Made by a program: the position numbers and the translations under genes
Part shown: piece after piece, positions 49,578-59,601 of the stretch
Layout: each line of letters starts with the position of its first letter
How positions within the stretch are numbered: the stretch's first letter is position 1
Notes under the pieces: generated by a model
What the model saw: only the letters and a program-made list of their open reading frames with translations
Database searches by the model: none
What the model was told of the DNA's origin: nothing
Assembly: GCF_021582895.2 (NCBI RefSeq)
Contig: NZ_CP091139.2
Span: 1,426,001-1,490,000, forward strand
DNA length: 64,000 nt
Direction of reading: 5' to 3'
Source of the DNA: Microbacterium elymi
GTDB lineage: Bacteria; Actinomycetota; Actinomycetes; Actinomycetales; Microbacteriaceae

Positions 49578-50485
49578 CTACGCGGCAGGGTGCAGCACCA
49601 GCGCCGCCGCGCCGATGAGCGGGCCGTCGCCGTGCAGGCCGCTGCGCACCACCCGCACCGACCGGGCGTACTCCAGCGCGGCCGAGGCGCGCAGCGCCGC
49701 ACCGACCAGGTCGATGTAGTCGTCCGCGACGCGGGAGAATCCCCCGCCGATCGCGATGACCTCCAGGTCCACCAGCGCCGACACGTCCGCCAGCGTCTGC
49801 CCCACCGCCGCCGCCGAGCGCTCCACGGCGGCGCGGGCGATGCGATCACCGGATGCCGCGGCAGCGCCCAGCTGCTCGCCGCTGTCGCCGTGCCACCCCT
49901 GCTCGCGCGCCCAGGCGACGCTGGCGGGGCCGGACGCGACCTGCTCGAGGGTGCGGCCGTCCTCGGAGTGCATCTGCCCGAGGTGTCCGGCGTTCCCGGT
50001 CGCCCCGGCCATCAGACCGCCGTCGAGGATGAATCCGCCGCCGATCCCGGTGGAGACCACCATCGCCAGCGACGCGCGGGCGCCGCGGGTGGCTCCGATC
50101 CACGATTCGGCCAGGGCGAGGCATCCGCCGTCGTGCCCGAGACGCACCGGCACGTCACCGAGCCCGGCACGCGCGGCCGCATCGGCGACGGCGGCCTTCA
50201 GCGGCATCCCGTGCAGGCTCGGCATGTTCACCGGCGCGATCGTCCCCGCGCCGTGGTCGATCGGCCCGGCGCTGCCGATCCCGACTCCGACGAGTGCGCC
50301 GTCCCGCTCCCCCGCCGCATCGCGCACCACCTGGATGAGCGCGCCCTGCAGCTTGCCTCGGGCGTGAGCCGTGGACCGGTCGGGCGGCGGTGCCGGCTCC
50401 CGGGCACGACCATGCCGGTGGCGTCGACGAGGGCCGCCTCGACCTTGGTGCCGCCCAGATCGAGGGCCAGAGCGTGGACGGTCAC
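49578..50485 (-). CDS. ROK-family sugar kinase, one frame break
   Basis: About 302 residues. Phosphate motif LALDLGGTKVEAALVD, GIGSAGPIDHGAG, GHDGGCLALAE and STGIGGGFILDGG. The cysteine-rich zinc motif of many ROK proteins is absent after AGHLGQM. A break lies near 50385. It follows the sugar ABC permeases by 13 bases, so it probably phosphorylates the imported sugar. GTG start. Confidence 0.9.
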
Positions 50486-50498
50486 AGCATCCGGCCCG

Positions 50499-51419
50499 TC
50501 ACGACTTCACCGATCCGCTCATCAGGCCGCCGATGAAGTACTTGCCCAGGATGATGTAGACCACCAGGGTCGGCAGCGAGGCGATCAGCGCCCCGGCCAT
50601 GGACGCCCCGTAGTTCGACAGCTTGCGCCCCTGCGACAGGTTCACCAGCGACAGCGACACCGGCCCCTGATTCGCGTCCGAGAGGAACAGCGCGAACAGG
50701 TAGTCGTTCCACGCCGAGGTGAACTGCCAGATGATGGTCACCACGAAGCCGGGCAGCGACAGCGGCAGGATGATCCGCCAGTACGAGCCGAGCATGCCGG
50801 CGCCGTCCACGCGCGAGGCCTCCATCAGCTCGTTCGGCACGCCCTCGTAGTAATTGCGGAAGATCAGCGTGCAGATCGGCAGACCGTAGATGATGTGCAC
50901 GATCAGCAGGGTGAGGATGCTGCTGGGCATGCCCAGCGAGGTCTTCATCTGCACCAGTGGCACCATGATCGCCTGGTACGGAATGAACATGCCGAACAGG
51001 ATCAGCGTGAACACGATGTTCGCGTACGGGAACTTCCAGCGCGAGAGCACGAATCCGTTCATCGAGCCGAGCATGGCCGAGATGATCGCCGCCGGGATCG
51101 CCAGCAGGAACGTCCGGCCGATCGGGGCGGCCAGCGTGGTCCAGGCGGTGGACCAGTTGTCGAATCCAGTGGCGCCGTCGGGACCGGCCTGCCACGGCCA
51201 GCGCGCGGGCAGCTGCCAGGATGTCACAGCCGACACGTCGGAGGGGCTCTTCAGGCTGGTCACCAGGAGCACGTACACCGGCATCAGCACGACGACCACG
51301 AACAGGACCAGCAGCACGTACTTCGCGGTCCGGCCGACGCGGGCCTTCGCCTTGCCATTGGTGGGGATGCCGCCGCCGCCGACGGTGGTGCGGCGCTCGA
51401 TTCCAGTTGCGACGGTCAT
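50499..51419 (-). CDS. Carbohydrate ABC transporter permease (MalG-like)
   Basis: 306 residues, six helices, with the MalG-type EAA loop (ELMEASRVDGAGMLGSYWRI). The start ATG overlaps the previous permease stop by four bases. An Ala/Gly-rich cytoplasmic N-terminus precedes helix 1. No frame break. Confidence 0.92.
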   Translation of the reverse strand: MTVATGIERRTTVGGGGIPTNGKAKARVGRTAKYVLLVLFVVVVLMPVYVLLVTSLKSPSDVSAVTSWQLPARWPWQAGPDGATGFDNWSTAWTTLAAPIGRTFLLAIPAAIISAMLGSMNGFVLSRWKFPYANIVFTLILFGMFIPYQAIMVPLVQMKTSLGMPSSILTLLIVHIIYGLPICTLIFRNYYEGVPNELMEASRVDGAGMLGSYWRIILPLSLPGFVVTIIWQFTSAWNDYLFALFLSDANQGPVSLSLVNLSQGRKLSNYGASMAGALIASLPTLVVYIILGKYFIGGLMSGSVKS

Positions 51420-52305
51420 CGGCGGGCCTTCCTCTCGGCGCGGGCCGTGTAGATCAGGTACGGCACGATGAAGATGCACACCAGCACCAGCAGCACGGTC
51501 GCGATGGCCGACGCCTTGCCGTACTCGGCGCCGGTCAGCGCCACCCACATGTAGGTGGCGGGCACCTCGGTGATGTAGACCGAGCCGGTCACGGCCATGA
51601 TCAGGTCGAACACCTTCAGCGACATGTGCGCGACGATCACGAGCGCCGACAGGGCGACCGGGCTCAGCTCGGGAAGATCACGTGCCGGTACAGCTTCCAC
51701 TCGGACGCGCCGTCCATCCGGGCCGCCTCGCGCAAGCTCTTCGGGGATGCCGCGGAAGCCGGACAGGAACAGCGCCATCACGTATCCGGACAGCCTGCCA
51801 GATCGCCGGCATGGCCATGGCGGCCATGCCCCAGTACGGCGCCGAGTACCAGTCGTTCTGCAGCCCGCCCAGCCCGATCGACTGCAGCAGCCGGTTCAGC
51901 CCGGAGGCGCGGTCATCCTGAGCGGAGCTGAGCAGCCACCGCCACACCACGCCGGAGGCCACGAACGACACGGCCATCGGGAACAGGAAGATGGAGCGGA
52001 ATCCACCCTCCGCGGTCACGCCCTTGTCCAGCATCCACGCCCAGAGGAAGCCGAACACCATGGTGCCGACCATGAAGAACACGGTGAAGATGCCGAGGTT
52101 GGCCAGCGAGTGCAGGAAGCGCGGCTCGGTGAGCAGGTCGACGAAGTTCTGCAGCCCGACGAACTGCGACGCCGACAGCGCCGAGTCCTTCGTCATGGCG
52201 GTGGAGATGTTCACGCCGATGAGGACGTAGACGAAGATCCCGAGCAGGATGATCGTCGGCGAGATCAGCAAGCGGCGGCCCCCAGTTGCGGATGCCCTTG
52301 CGCAT
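51416..52305 (-). CDS. Carbohydrate ABC transporter permease (MalF-like), four frame breaks
   Basis: About 296 residues. The start ([20 protein letters not shown]) and the EAA loop ([16 protein letters not shown]) are recovered only after repair near 52269, 51795, 51735 and 51677, all at GCAGC/GCTGC words. ATG with GGGAGG upstream. Forms the channel with MalG. Confidence 0.88.
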
Positions 52306-52330
52306 CGTGTCCTCCCGGACGTGATGAGCC

Positions 52331-52361
52331 GCGTGGGGCGACGGATGCCGCCGCCCCACGC
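52331..52361 (-). terminator. Stem-loop between binding-protein and permease genes
   Basis: GCGTGGGGCG and CGCCCCACGC pair exactly around an 11-nt loop, 10 bases after the binding-protein stop. In such operons a leaky stem-loop here protects the binding-protein mRNA so that it is made in excess over the permeases. Confidence 0.6.
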
Positions 52362-52371
52362 GGGTCGGATG

Positions 52372-53649
52372 TTACTTGCCGAGGCCCTTGGTCTGCGCCT
52401 GGACGAGACCGTCCTGGAGCGCGCCCGCGTCCTTGGTGGACACGTACTGGCCGATGGCCGAGGTGATGTCGTTCAGCCACGACACCTTGACCGCCGCGCC
52501 GTGCGCGAGCGAGCTGACCACGGTGTCCTTGGCGAACGAGGCCATCGCGCCCTGCTGGTAGGCGGGGTAGTCGTCCGCGTTCGCGTCGGTGCGCGCCGGG
52601 ATCGAGCCCTTGGCCAGGTTGAACGCCTTCTGTCCGTCGGCCGAGCTGATCGTGCGCAGCCAGTCCTTCGCGGCGTCAGCGTGCGGCGCGCCCTTGGGCA
52701 GCGTGAACGAGTCGGCGAGGAAGTCGAACGTGCCGTCCGTGCCCGGGGTCGGCCAGGTCGTGTACTCCTTGTCGTACGTCTTGCCCTTCGAGTCGAACTC
52801 GGCCAGCGCCCAGTCGCCCATCACGTTGTACGCGGCGGTGCCGTCGATGACCATGTCGGTCGCGACCGGCCAGTCCTGGCCGGTGCCGTCGGTGTTGGCG
52901 TAGGAGAGCAGCTTGCCGTAGTCGGCGATCGCCTTGGTGACCTGCGGGTCGTCGAACTTGGTCGAGCCGTCCCACAGTCCCTGGTAGCCGTCGGCGCCGA
53001 GGTCGGACAGCAGCACGTTCTCGAACAGCTGGACCTGGGTCCAGTCGGTGGCCACCGACAGCGGGGTCGCCACGCCGGCGTCCTTCAGCTTCTTCATGTC
53101 GGCCAGCCACCCGTCGATGTCGGCCGGAGCCTTCTTCGGGTCGATGCCGGCCTTGTTCAGCAGCTCGGTGTTGATCCACACGACGTTGGCGCGGTGGATG
53201 TTGCTGGGCACCGAGTAGACCTTGCCGTCGACGGTGAGCCGGTCCAGCAGCGTCTTGGGGAAGACGTCGTTGAGCTTGTTCTCCTCATAGAACGAGCTGA
53301 GGTCTTCGAGCTTGTCGGCCTCGATGTAGTCGGTCAGCTCGGCCCCGGCGTGCGCCTGGAACGAGTCCGGCGGGTTGTTGGCCTTCAGCCGCGACGCGAG
53401 CGCGTTCTTGGCGTTCGAGCCGGCACCGCCGGCCACTGCCGCGTTGACGAACTTGACGTCGGGGTACTGCTCGTTGAACACCTTGGTGAGGGCGTCCAGA
53501 CCCAGCTTCTCCGAGCCGGATGCCCACCAGGTGAACACCTCGACCTGGTTCGGGTCTCCGCCGTCCTTGCCGCCGCTCGAGCCGGAGCAGCCGGCCAGTG
53601 CGAGACCGGCGACCGCCAGGCCCGCGACTGCTGCGAGTGCTTTCCGCAT
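52372..53649 (-). CDS. Carbohydrate ABC transporter substrate-binding lipoprotein
   Basis: 425 residues, no frame break. Signal peptide with lipobox LAGC near residue 18, then SBP_bac_1 fold: VEVFTWWASGSEKLGLDAL, YSVPSNIHRANVVWINT, SANIHR-like sugar motif. Similar proteins bind glucose, mannose or other aldoses. ATG with GGAGG upstream; an in-frame ATG 12 bases earlier overlaps that site. Its promoter carries a LacI-type operator. Confidence 0.92.
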   Translation of the reverse strand: MRKALAAVAGLAVAGLALAGCSGSSGGKDGGDPNQVEVFTWWASGSEKLGLDALTKVFNEQYPDVKFVNAAVAGGAGSNAKNALASRLKANNPPDSFQAHAGAELTDYIEADKLEDLSSFYEENKLNDVFPKTLLDRLTVDGKVYSVPSNIHRANVVWINTELLNKAGIDPKKAPADIDGWLADMKKLKDAGVATPLSVATDWTQVQLFENVLLSDLGADGYQGLWDGSTKFDDPQVTKAIADYGKLLSYANTDGTGQDWPVATDMVIDGTAAYNVMGDWALAEFDSKGKTYDKEYTTWPTPGTDGTFDFLADSFTLPKGAPHADAAKDWLRTISSADGQKAFNLAKGSIPARTDANADDYPAYQQGAMASFAKDTVVSSLAHGAAVKVSWLNDITSAIGQYVSTKDAGALQDGLVQAQTKGLGK

Positions 53650-53717
53650 GTGATCCTCCATTGGATGTCGTCAGCCTGCCTTGCGCCGGCCGTGCTCTTC
53701 AATAGATTGCCATGAAA

Positions 53718-53734
53718 TCTGAAAACGTTGCCAA
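53718..53734. promoter_or_regulatory. LacI-type operator upstream of the sugar transporter
   Basis: The minus strand reads TTTGGCAACGTTTTC, sharing GGCAACGTT with a site before the lacI-type gene. The AACGTT core is typical of LacI/GalR operators. About 70-85 bases before the binding-protein start. Confidence 0.6.
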
Positions 53735-53869
53735 ATGCAAGACGAGGGGGCGACGGCATCCGTCCTGTGATCGAATCGTGACCGCGCGGGGGGCCGTTTG
53801 CGGGTTGACGGGCGGCGACGCGGGGGTGTGCGGGCGGGTCGGCCGGGGCAGGGTCGGCGCGCGGGGTGC

Positions 53870-54205
53870 GGAGACCGGCGTCAGCGCGCGGGGGGCGGGG
53901 AGCGGGACCGGCGTCAGCGCACGGCGGGCGGGGCCGGCGTCAGTGCGCGGGGGCGGGCCGGCCGGGGCGGGCCGGTGCCGACCGGCGTCAGGGCGCGGGG
54001 GGCGGGTCGCCGGGGCGGGCCGGGGCGGGCCGGTGCCGACCGGCGTCGGGGCGCGGGGGCGGGTACCGGCGTCGGCGCGCGGGGTGCGGGGACCGGCGTC
54101 GGCGTGCGGGGTGCGGGGACCGGCGTCAGGGCGCGGGGTGCGCGGACCGGCGTCAGTGCGCGGTGTGCGGGGACCGGCGTCAGCGCGCAGGTCCGCGGGG
54201 AAGAG
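53870..54205. repeat. GC-rich 27-bp tandem repeat array
   Basis: About ten copies of a unit built on GACCGGCGTC(A/G)G and GCGCGGGGTGCGGGG. The last four or five (from about 54065) keep a strict 27-bp period; earlier ones are degenerate. It fills most of the 558-bp gap between the binding-protein promoter and the regulator stop. Open frames through it are simple-sequence and not taken as genes. Confidence 0.8.
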
Positions 54206-54207
54206 CG

Positions 54208-55242
54208 TCAGGGCGCGGCGGGCGGCAGCTCGCCGGAGCCGCGCTCGGCCAGCCGGGTGCCGAGGATGATGCGCTGGGTCGGACCCGCGCGCCCCGCGAT
54301 GCGGCTGAACAGCAGGTCTGCGGCGGCGCGTCCGATGGCGGTCGGATCCTGCACGATCGTGGTCGTGGGCGGGTTCATCAGCACGGCCAGGTCGAAGTCG
54401 TCGAAGCCGACGAGCGCCAGGTGCGAGCCGAGCAGGCGCTGTGCGCCCAGGATCGCCTTCGTCGTGCGACCGTTCGTGGAGAACACGGCGGTCGGCGGGT
54501 CGGGCAGCCGGGCGAGCTCGAGGAGCGCCTCGGTGCAGACATCCACCTCGTCGTCCACCGAGACCACGAGAGCGGGGTCGGTCGGCAGACCCACCTCTCG
54601 CAGCCCGCGGTAGTAGCCGTCTTCGCGACGGACCGAGGTGTAGCGACCGGAGACGTGCGCGAAGCAGGCGATACGGCGGTGCCCGGCGGCGTACAGGTGC
54701 CGCACGGCGCTGGCCGACCCGCCTTCGTTGTCGACCACGACGAGGTCGGCGTCCATGCCGGTCGGGGGCTGGTCGACGAACACGATCGGGGTGCCGGCGC
54801 GCTGCTCCTCCTGCAGGAACTTCAGGTCGGCATCCTCCGGCGCCACGAGGATCAACCCGTCCAGGCGGCGCTCGAGCAGGCGGCGGATGATGTGCTCCGC
54901 CTCGCGGGGGTCGTCGGTGACGGATGCCACGAGAACGAGCTGGTCGCGCGCGCGGGCGCGCTCTTCCACGCCGCTGACCAGGGCCGAGAAGAACGGGTCG
55001 GAGATGTTGGTGACCACCATCCCGATCGTCGCCGACGTACCGGTGCGCAGGGTGTGCGCGAAGTCGTTGCGGCTGAAGTTGAGCTCGCGGATGGCCCGCT
55101 CGACGGCGCGCACCTTGGACGCGGCGACGCCACCCTTGCCGGAGACGACGCGCGACACGGTGGACAGACCGACGCCGGCGCGGGCGGCGACATCCTTCAT
55201 CGTCGCGCGGCGCTGCGCGGTCTCTGTCGGTACGTCTTCCAT
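54208..55242 (-). CDS. LacI-family transcriptional regulator
   Basis: 344 residues, no frame break. LacI helix-turn-helix TMKDVAARAGVGLSTVSRVV near residues 14-33, then a periplasmic-binding-like effector domain (IGMVVTNISDPFFSALV, FVDQPPTGMDADLVVVDN). It stands next to a sugar ABC operon, and both promoters carry GGCAACGTT. It probably represses the sugar genes and itself until the sugar appears. Confidence 0.93.
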   Translation of the reverse strand: MEDVPTETAQRRATMKDVAARAGVGLSTVSRVVSGKGGVAASKVRAVERAIRELNFSRNDFAHTLRTGTSATIGMVVTNISDPFFSALVSGVEERARARDQLVLVASVTDDPREAEHIIRRLLERRLDGLILVAPEDADLKFLQEEQRAGTPIVFVDQPPTGMDADLVVVDNEGGSASAVRHLYAAGHRRIACFAHVSGRYTSVRREDGYYRGLREVGLPTDPALVVSVDDEVDVCTEALLELARLPDPPTAVFSTNGRTTKAILGAQRLLGSHLALVGFDDFDLAVLMNPPTTTIVQDPTAIGRAAADLLFSRIAGRAGPTQRIILGTRLAERGSGELPPAAP

Positions 55243-55262
55243 GGCGGTCCGATCCTGGTTTC

Positions 55263-55277
55263 TGGCAACGTTACCGG
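55263..55277. promoter_or_regulatory. LacI-type operator upstream of the regulator gene
   Basis: TGGCAACGTTACCGG lies 21-35 bases before the regulator start and shares GGCAACGTT with the site before the binding-protein gene. Confidence 0.6.
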
Positions 55278-55317
55278 ATCCCCGCTGCCCTTCGCGCCCT
55301 CGCCCCGCTGCTCGCCG

Positions 55318-55384
55318 CTCGCCCGCGCTGCTTGCCGCTCGCCCGCTCGCTTGCTCGCCCGCTCGCCCGCTCGCCCGCTCGCGC
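55318..55384. repeat. Low-complexity GCTCGCCC repeat
   Basis: Repeated GCTCGCCC octamers between the regulator promoter and the second 70-bp palindrome. No coding content is seen. Confidence 0.7.
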
Positions 55385-55388
55385 CGAA

Positions 55389-55458
55389 ATCGTACGATGT
55401 GGCCGACTGCACATCAATTTCGGCCCGGGATCATGTTCACTCGGCCAGATCGTACGAT
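55389..55458. repeat. 70-bp palindromic element, copy 2
   Basis: Same outer ATCGTACGAT ends, 26-bp arms and 18-nt loop as the copy at 47439, with three arm mismatches. It lies 50 bases past the pyrE stop and about 145 bases before the LacI-type gene on the same strand. Confidence 0.9.
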
Positions 55459-55507
55459 TTCGCCCGGGAGGGAGGGAGAGACGCGGGGCGCGGAAGACGC
55501 GGCGCGA

Positions 55508-56083
55508 CTACTGCGGGGCGAGGCCGAGGTCGTCGAGGTCGATCGCGGCCAGCCACTGCAGGCCCTCGGCCTCGACGGCGGCCTGGGCGCCGGTCTTGCG
55601 GTCCACGATCACCGCGACGGCGACGGGTACGGCCCCCTCGCGGCGCAGCGCCGCGACCGCCTTGAGCGCGGACTGGCCGGTGGTCGAGGTGTCCTCGACC
55701 ACCACGACGCGCTTGCCCACGACATCCGCCCCCTCGACCTGGCGCCCGCGACCGTGATCCTTCGGCTCCTTGCGCACCACGAAAGCATCCACCGGGCGCC
55801 CGGCATGCACCGACTCGTGCATCACCGCGTTCGCGATCGGGTCAGCGCCGAGCGTCAGCCCGCCGACCGCGACGACGTCGAGGTCGCCGATCAGGTCGAG
55901 CACGATGCGGCCGATCGCCGGTGCCGCGCGGTGGTCGAGCGTGAGCTTGCGCATGTCGACGTAGTAGCTGGCCTGCTTGCCGCTGGAGAGCGTGAAGTCG
56001 CCGCGGAACACGGCCTCCGCGGTGATCAGCCCGATCAGGGTCTGGCGGTCGGCTTCGAGCGCGGGCGTGGAGGCGACGGTCAT
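55508..56083 (-). CDS. pyrE: Orotate phosphoribosyltransferase
   Basis: 191 residues. The PRPP-binding motif VVVVEDTSTTGQSA, FTLSSGKQASYYVDMRKL and VRKEPKDHGRGRQVEG loop are those of PyrE, which makes orotidine monophosphate in pyrimidine synthesis. Start at ATG (MTVASTPALE); an ATG six bases earlier is possible. No frame break and no other pyrimidine genes nearby. Confidence 0.95.
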   Translation of the reverse strand: MTVASTPALEADRQTLIGLITAEAVFRGDFTLSSGKQASYYVDMRKLTLDHRAAPAIGRIVLDLIGDLDVVAVGGLTLGADPIANAVMHESVHAGRPVDAFVVRKEPKDHGRGRQVEGADVVGKRVVVVEDTSTTGQSALKAVAALRREGAVPVAVAVIVDRKTGAQAAVEAEGLQWLAAIDLDDLGLAPQ

Positions 56084-56095
56084 GTCATCGATTCT

Positions 56096-56215
56096 ATGGG
56101 CCCGGATGTCGCAGCCCGCGGCCCGGATGTCCCGGCCCGCGGCCCGGATGTCGCAAGCCCGCGGCCCGGATGTCGCAGCCCGCGGCCCGGATGTCGCAGC
56201 CCGCGGCCTGGGACG
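56096..56215. repeat. 21-bp tandem repeat array upstream of pyrE
   Basis: Five or six copies of CCCGGATGTCGCAGCCCGCGG or a close variant. One unit (near 56155) reads GCAAGCC instead of GCAGCC and is one base longer, and one has CCCGG in place of GCAG. Non-coding gap between divergent pyrE and pntA. Confidence 0.85.
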
Positions 56216-56254
56216 GAGGCCGCGGTCCCGCATCCGGACACCGCCCTCGTCCTC

Positions 56255-56356
56255 GGTGCGGCGCGCAGAACTCCGGAGTTCCGGACGCCGGACGGTTCGT
56301 GGGAGCAACTTCAGCCCGAGGAGGAGCGAATCCTCCGGAGTTCTGCACGCGCCACC
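56255..56356. repeat. Long inverted repeat with CTCCGGAG cores
   Basis: Arms of about 24 bp (GCAGAACTCCGGAG and CTCCGGAGTTCTGC plus GC-rich flanks) are separated by a 54-nt loop. Each arm ends in the palindrome CTCCGGAG. It sits in the 487-bp gap between pyrE and pntA. The bases from 56357 to the pntA start are CACCCGC-rich and show no gene. Confidence 0.75.
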
Positions 56357-56570
56357 TGCACCCCGCTACCCGCACCCACCGCCCGCACCCGCAACCCGCA
56401 GCCGCCACCCGCCCACCCCGCGGCCCGCGCTTCCGCCGCGCGAAGATCTGCGGCTTCTTTCCACCGGGATCGCGCTCAGGCAAGCCCGATACCTGCGCGG
56501 ACGCCCCTATAGTCGGTCGCATCGGCACCCTGCGGCGCCGCACCCGACACGAGAGGCACGGAGCTCATTG

Positions 56571-58189
56571 ATGCGCATCGGCATAGTCGCTGAACCCACG
56601 GGCGAGAACCGCGTCGCCGCGACCCCGGTGACGGTCGCGAAGATCCGCACGCTCGGCTACGAGGTGGTCATCGAACCCGGGGCGGGTGCGGCATCCTCGT
56701 TCCCCGACGGCGCCTATGCGGATGCCGGGGCCACCCTGGTCGCCGGACCCGAGGCGTGGGCATCCGATGTCGTGCTGAAAGTGGCCGCACCGACGGCCGA
56801 GGAGGTCGCGCGCCTGAACCCCGGCGCCACGCTGATCGGGCTGCTGAGCCCGGCGCTCAGTCCCGACCTGCTCGCCCGGCTGGCCGCACGCGGCGTGACA
56901 GCCGTGGCGCTGGACGCCGTCCCCCGCATCTCGCGCGCCCAGTCCATGGACGTGCTCAGCTCGATGGCCAACATCGCCGGCTACCGCGCCGTGGTCGAGG
57001 CCGCGCACGAGTTCGGCCGGTTCTTCACCGGCCAGGTCACCGCAGCCGGCAAGGTGCCGCCGGCGAAGGTGCTCGTCGCCGGCGCCGGCGTGGCCGGGCT
57101 CGCTGCGATCGGGGCCGCCTCCAGCCTCGGCGCCATCGTGCGCGCGACCGATCCGCGTCCCGAGGTCGGCGACCAGGTCCGCTCGATCGGCGGCGAGTAT
57201 CTGCCGGTGGATGTCACGGTGGAGCAGTCCACCGACGGCTACGCCAAGGCCACCAGCGAGGCGTACGACAGACGCGCCGCGGAGATCTACTCCGAGCAGG
57301 CCCGGGATGTCGACATCATCATCACCACCGCGCAGATCCCCGGGCGCACCGCGCCGCGCCTGATCACGGCATCCGATGTCGCGAGCATGCGACCGGGCAG
57401 CGTCATCGTCGACATGGCGGCGGCGCAGGGCGGCAATGTCGAGGGCTCGGTGCCCGGCGAGCGCGTCGTGACCGGCAACGGCGTGACGATCCTCGGCTAC
57501 GCCGACCTGCCCGGACGCCTGCCGACCCAGGCCTCGCAGCTGTACGGCACGAACCTGGTGAACCTCCTGACCCTGCTCACCCCGGGCCAGGACGGAGAGC
57601 TGACGATCGACTTCGACGACGTCGTGCAGCGCGCGGTCACGGTCACGCGCGACGGCGCGGTGACCTGGCCGCCGCCGCCCGTGCAGGTCTCGGCGGCGCC
57701 CGCTCCCGCACCGCAGGCGGCGGATGCCGCAGGTGTGCCGGCCGGCCACCCCGAGGCGCCGCCGCCCAAGAAGACCATGTCGCCCGCTCGTCGCGCGGGG
57801 CTGATCGCCCTGGGGCTGGCCGCCCTGTTCGCGCTGTGCGTGGTCTCGCCGCCGCCGCTGCCGCAGCATTTCCTCGTGCTGGCACTGTCGGTCGTCGTCG
57901 GCTTCTACGTCATCGGCCGGGTCACGCACGCGCTGCACACCCCGCTGATGAGCGTGACCAATGCGATCAGCGGCATCATCATCGTCGGGGCGATGGGCAG
58001 CTGGTCGCCCCCAGCCTGGTCGTGCAGATCCTCGCCGCGGTGGCCGTGCTGGTCGCCAGCATCAACGTGTTCGGCGGCTTCGCCGTGACCCGCCGAATGC
58101 TGTCGATGTTCGTGCGTGATCCCGCCGACCCGGGGCGAACGGCCGGGGCGAAGCATCCCACCGGTTCGACGCAGGCGGGCACCCGGTGA
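56571..58189 (+). CDS. pntA: NAD(P) transhydrogenase alpha subunit (PntA), one frame break
   Basis: 539 residues after repair. The N-terminal alanine-dehydrogenase-like NAD domain ([49 protein letters not shown]) is joined through an Ala/Pro linker (about residues 365-395) to three or four membrane helices ([19 protein letters not shown]). A C is lost near 58004 (GGCCAGCTG read GGCAGCTG). Alpha1 and alpha2 parts are fused as in E. coli rather than split. It uses the proton gradient to make NADPH with PntB, which overlaps by GTGA. Confidence 0.94.
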
Positions 58190-59601
58190 CCGGCGTGACC
58201 CTCGCCGGCGCGATCGCCGGCGCGGCCTACATCGTCGCCGCCCTGCTGTTCATCATGAGCCTGGCCGGCCTGAGCCGCCAGGAGCGCGCCCGCGGCGGCG
58301 TCCTGTACGGCATCGTCGGGATGATCGTGGCCCTGGCGGCGACCGTCTGGCTGATGCTCGAGGATGCCTGGGGCCAGCCCACGGCGGTGCTGGGGCTGAC
58401 GCTCCTGATCGTGGCCATGATCATCGGCGCCGCGATCGGCCTGTGGCGCGCGGCGACGGTGAAGATGACCGGGATGCCGGAGCTGATCGCCCTGTTCCAC
58501 AGCTTCGTGGGGCTCGCCGCGGTGCTGGTCGGATGGAACGGCGCGCTCTACACCGAGGGCATCGCCCCCGATCTGCTCGGCGTGCACCACGCCGAGGTGT
58601 TCATCGGCGTGTTCATCGGCGCGGTGACGTTCACCGGCTCGATCGTGGCGTATCTGAAGCTGTCGGCGAAGATCTCTTCGCGGCCCCTGATGCTGCCCGG
58701 CAAGAACGTGCTCAACGTCGGCGCGCTCGTCGTGTTCGTCGCGCTGACCGTCTGGTACGTGATCACGCCGGAGCTGTGGCTGCTGGTGGTCGTGACCGCC
58801 CTGGCGCTGGCCCTGGGCTGGCACCTGGTCGCCTCGATCGGCGGCGGCGACATGCCGGTGGTCATCTCGATGCTCAACAGCTATTCGGGATGGGCGGCGG
58901 CCGCGGCAGGATTCCTGCTGAACAACGACCTGCTGATCGTCACCGGGGCGCTGGTCGGCTCATCCGGTGCGTACCTGTCGTACATCATGTGCAAGGCGAT
59001 GAACCGGTCGTTCATCTCGGTGATCGCCGGGGGTTTCGGCATCGAGGCGCCGCGCGCGGACGGCGACGAGCCGGTCGGCGAGCACCATGAGACGGATGCG
59101 GCTGCCGTCGCGCGGCTGCTGGAAGCGGCATCCACCGTCGTCATCACGCCCGGATACGGCATGGCCGTCGCACAGGCCCAGCACGGGGTCGCCGACCTCG
59201 CCCGACACCTGCGCGAGCGCGGCATCGAGGTGCGGTTCGGCATCCATCCGGTGGCGGGCAGGCTCCCCGGGCACATGAACGTGCTGCTGGCCGAGGCGAA
59301 GGTGCCGTACGACATCGTGCTGGAGATGGACGAGATCAACGACGACTTCGCGCACACGGACGTGGTGCTGGTGATCGGCGCGAATGACACCGTGAACCCG
59401 GCGGCCGCGGAGGATCCGGGCAGTCCGATCGCCGGGATGCCGGTGCTGCGGGTGTGGGAGGCCGCGCACGTCGTGGTGTTCAAGCGGTCGATGGCGTCGG
59501 GGTACGCCGGCGTGGCCAACCCGCTGTTCTACCGGGACAACGCACAGATGCTGTTCGGCGACGCGAAGGAGCGGGTCGAGGACATCCTGCGGGCGCTGTG
59601 A
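58186..59601 (+). CDS. pntB: NAD(P) transhydrogenase beta subunit (PntB)
   Basis: 471 residues, no frame break. About eight helices followed by the NADP-binding domain: [37 protein letters not shown] (family signature), [14 protein letters not shown] and [22 protein letters not shown] start overlapping pntA. Confidence 0.96.
   Translation: MTGVTLAGAIAGAAYIVAALLFIMSLAGLSRQERARGGVLYGIVGMIVALAATVWLMLEDAWGQPTAVLGLTLLIVAMIIGAAIGLWRAATVKMTGMPELIALFHSFVGLAAVLVGWNGALYTEGIAPDLLGVHHAEVFIGVFIGAVTFTGSIVAYLKLSAKISSRPLMLPGKNVLNVGALVVFVALTVWYVITPELWLLVVVTALALALGWHLVASIGGGDMPVVISMLNSYSGWAAAAAGFLLNNDLLIVTGALVGSSGAYLSYIMCKAMNRSFISVIAGGFGIEAPRADGDEPVGEHHETDAAAVARLLEAASTVVITPGYGMAVAQAQHGVADLARHLRERGIEVRFGIHPVAGRLPGHMNVLLAEAKVPYDIVLEMDEINDDFAHTDVVLVIGANDTVNPAAAEDPGSPIAGMPVLRVWEAAHVVVFKRSMASGYAGVANPLFYRDNAQMLFGDAKERVEDILRAL

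Noticed and set aside
53870..54205. CRISPR-like array
   Set aside because: Units are contiguous with no unique spacers, and no cas gene is present.
53866..55665. Long + strand open frame rich in Gly, Arg and Ala
   Set aside because: It runs through a 27-bp tandem array and antisense to the intact LacI-type gene. The protein is simple-sequence with no domain.
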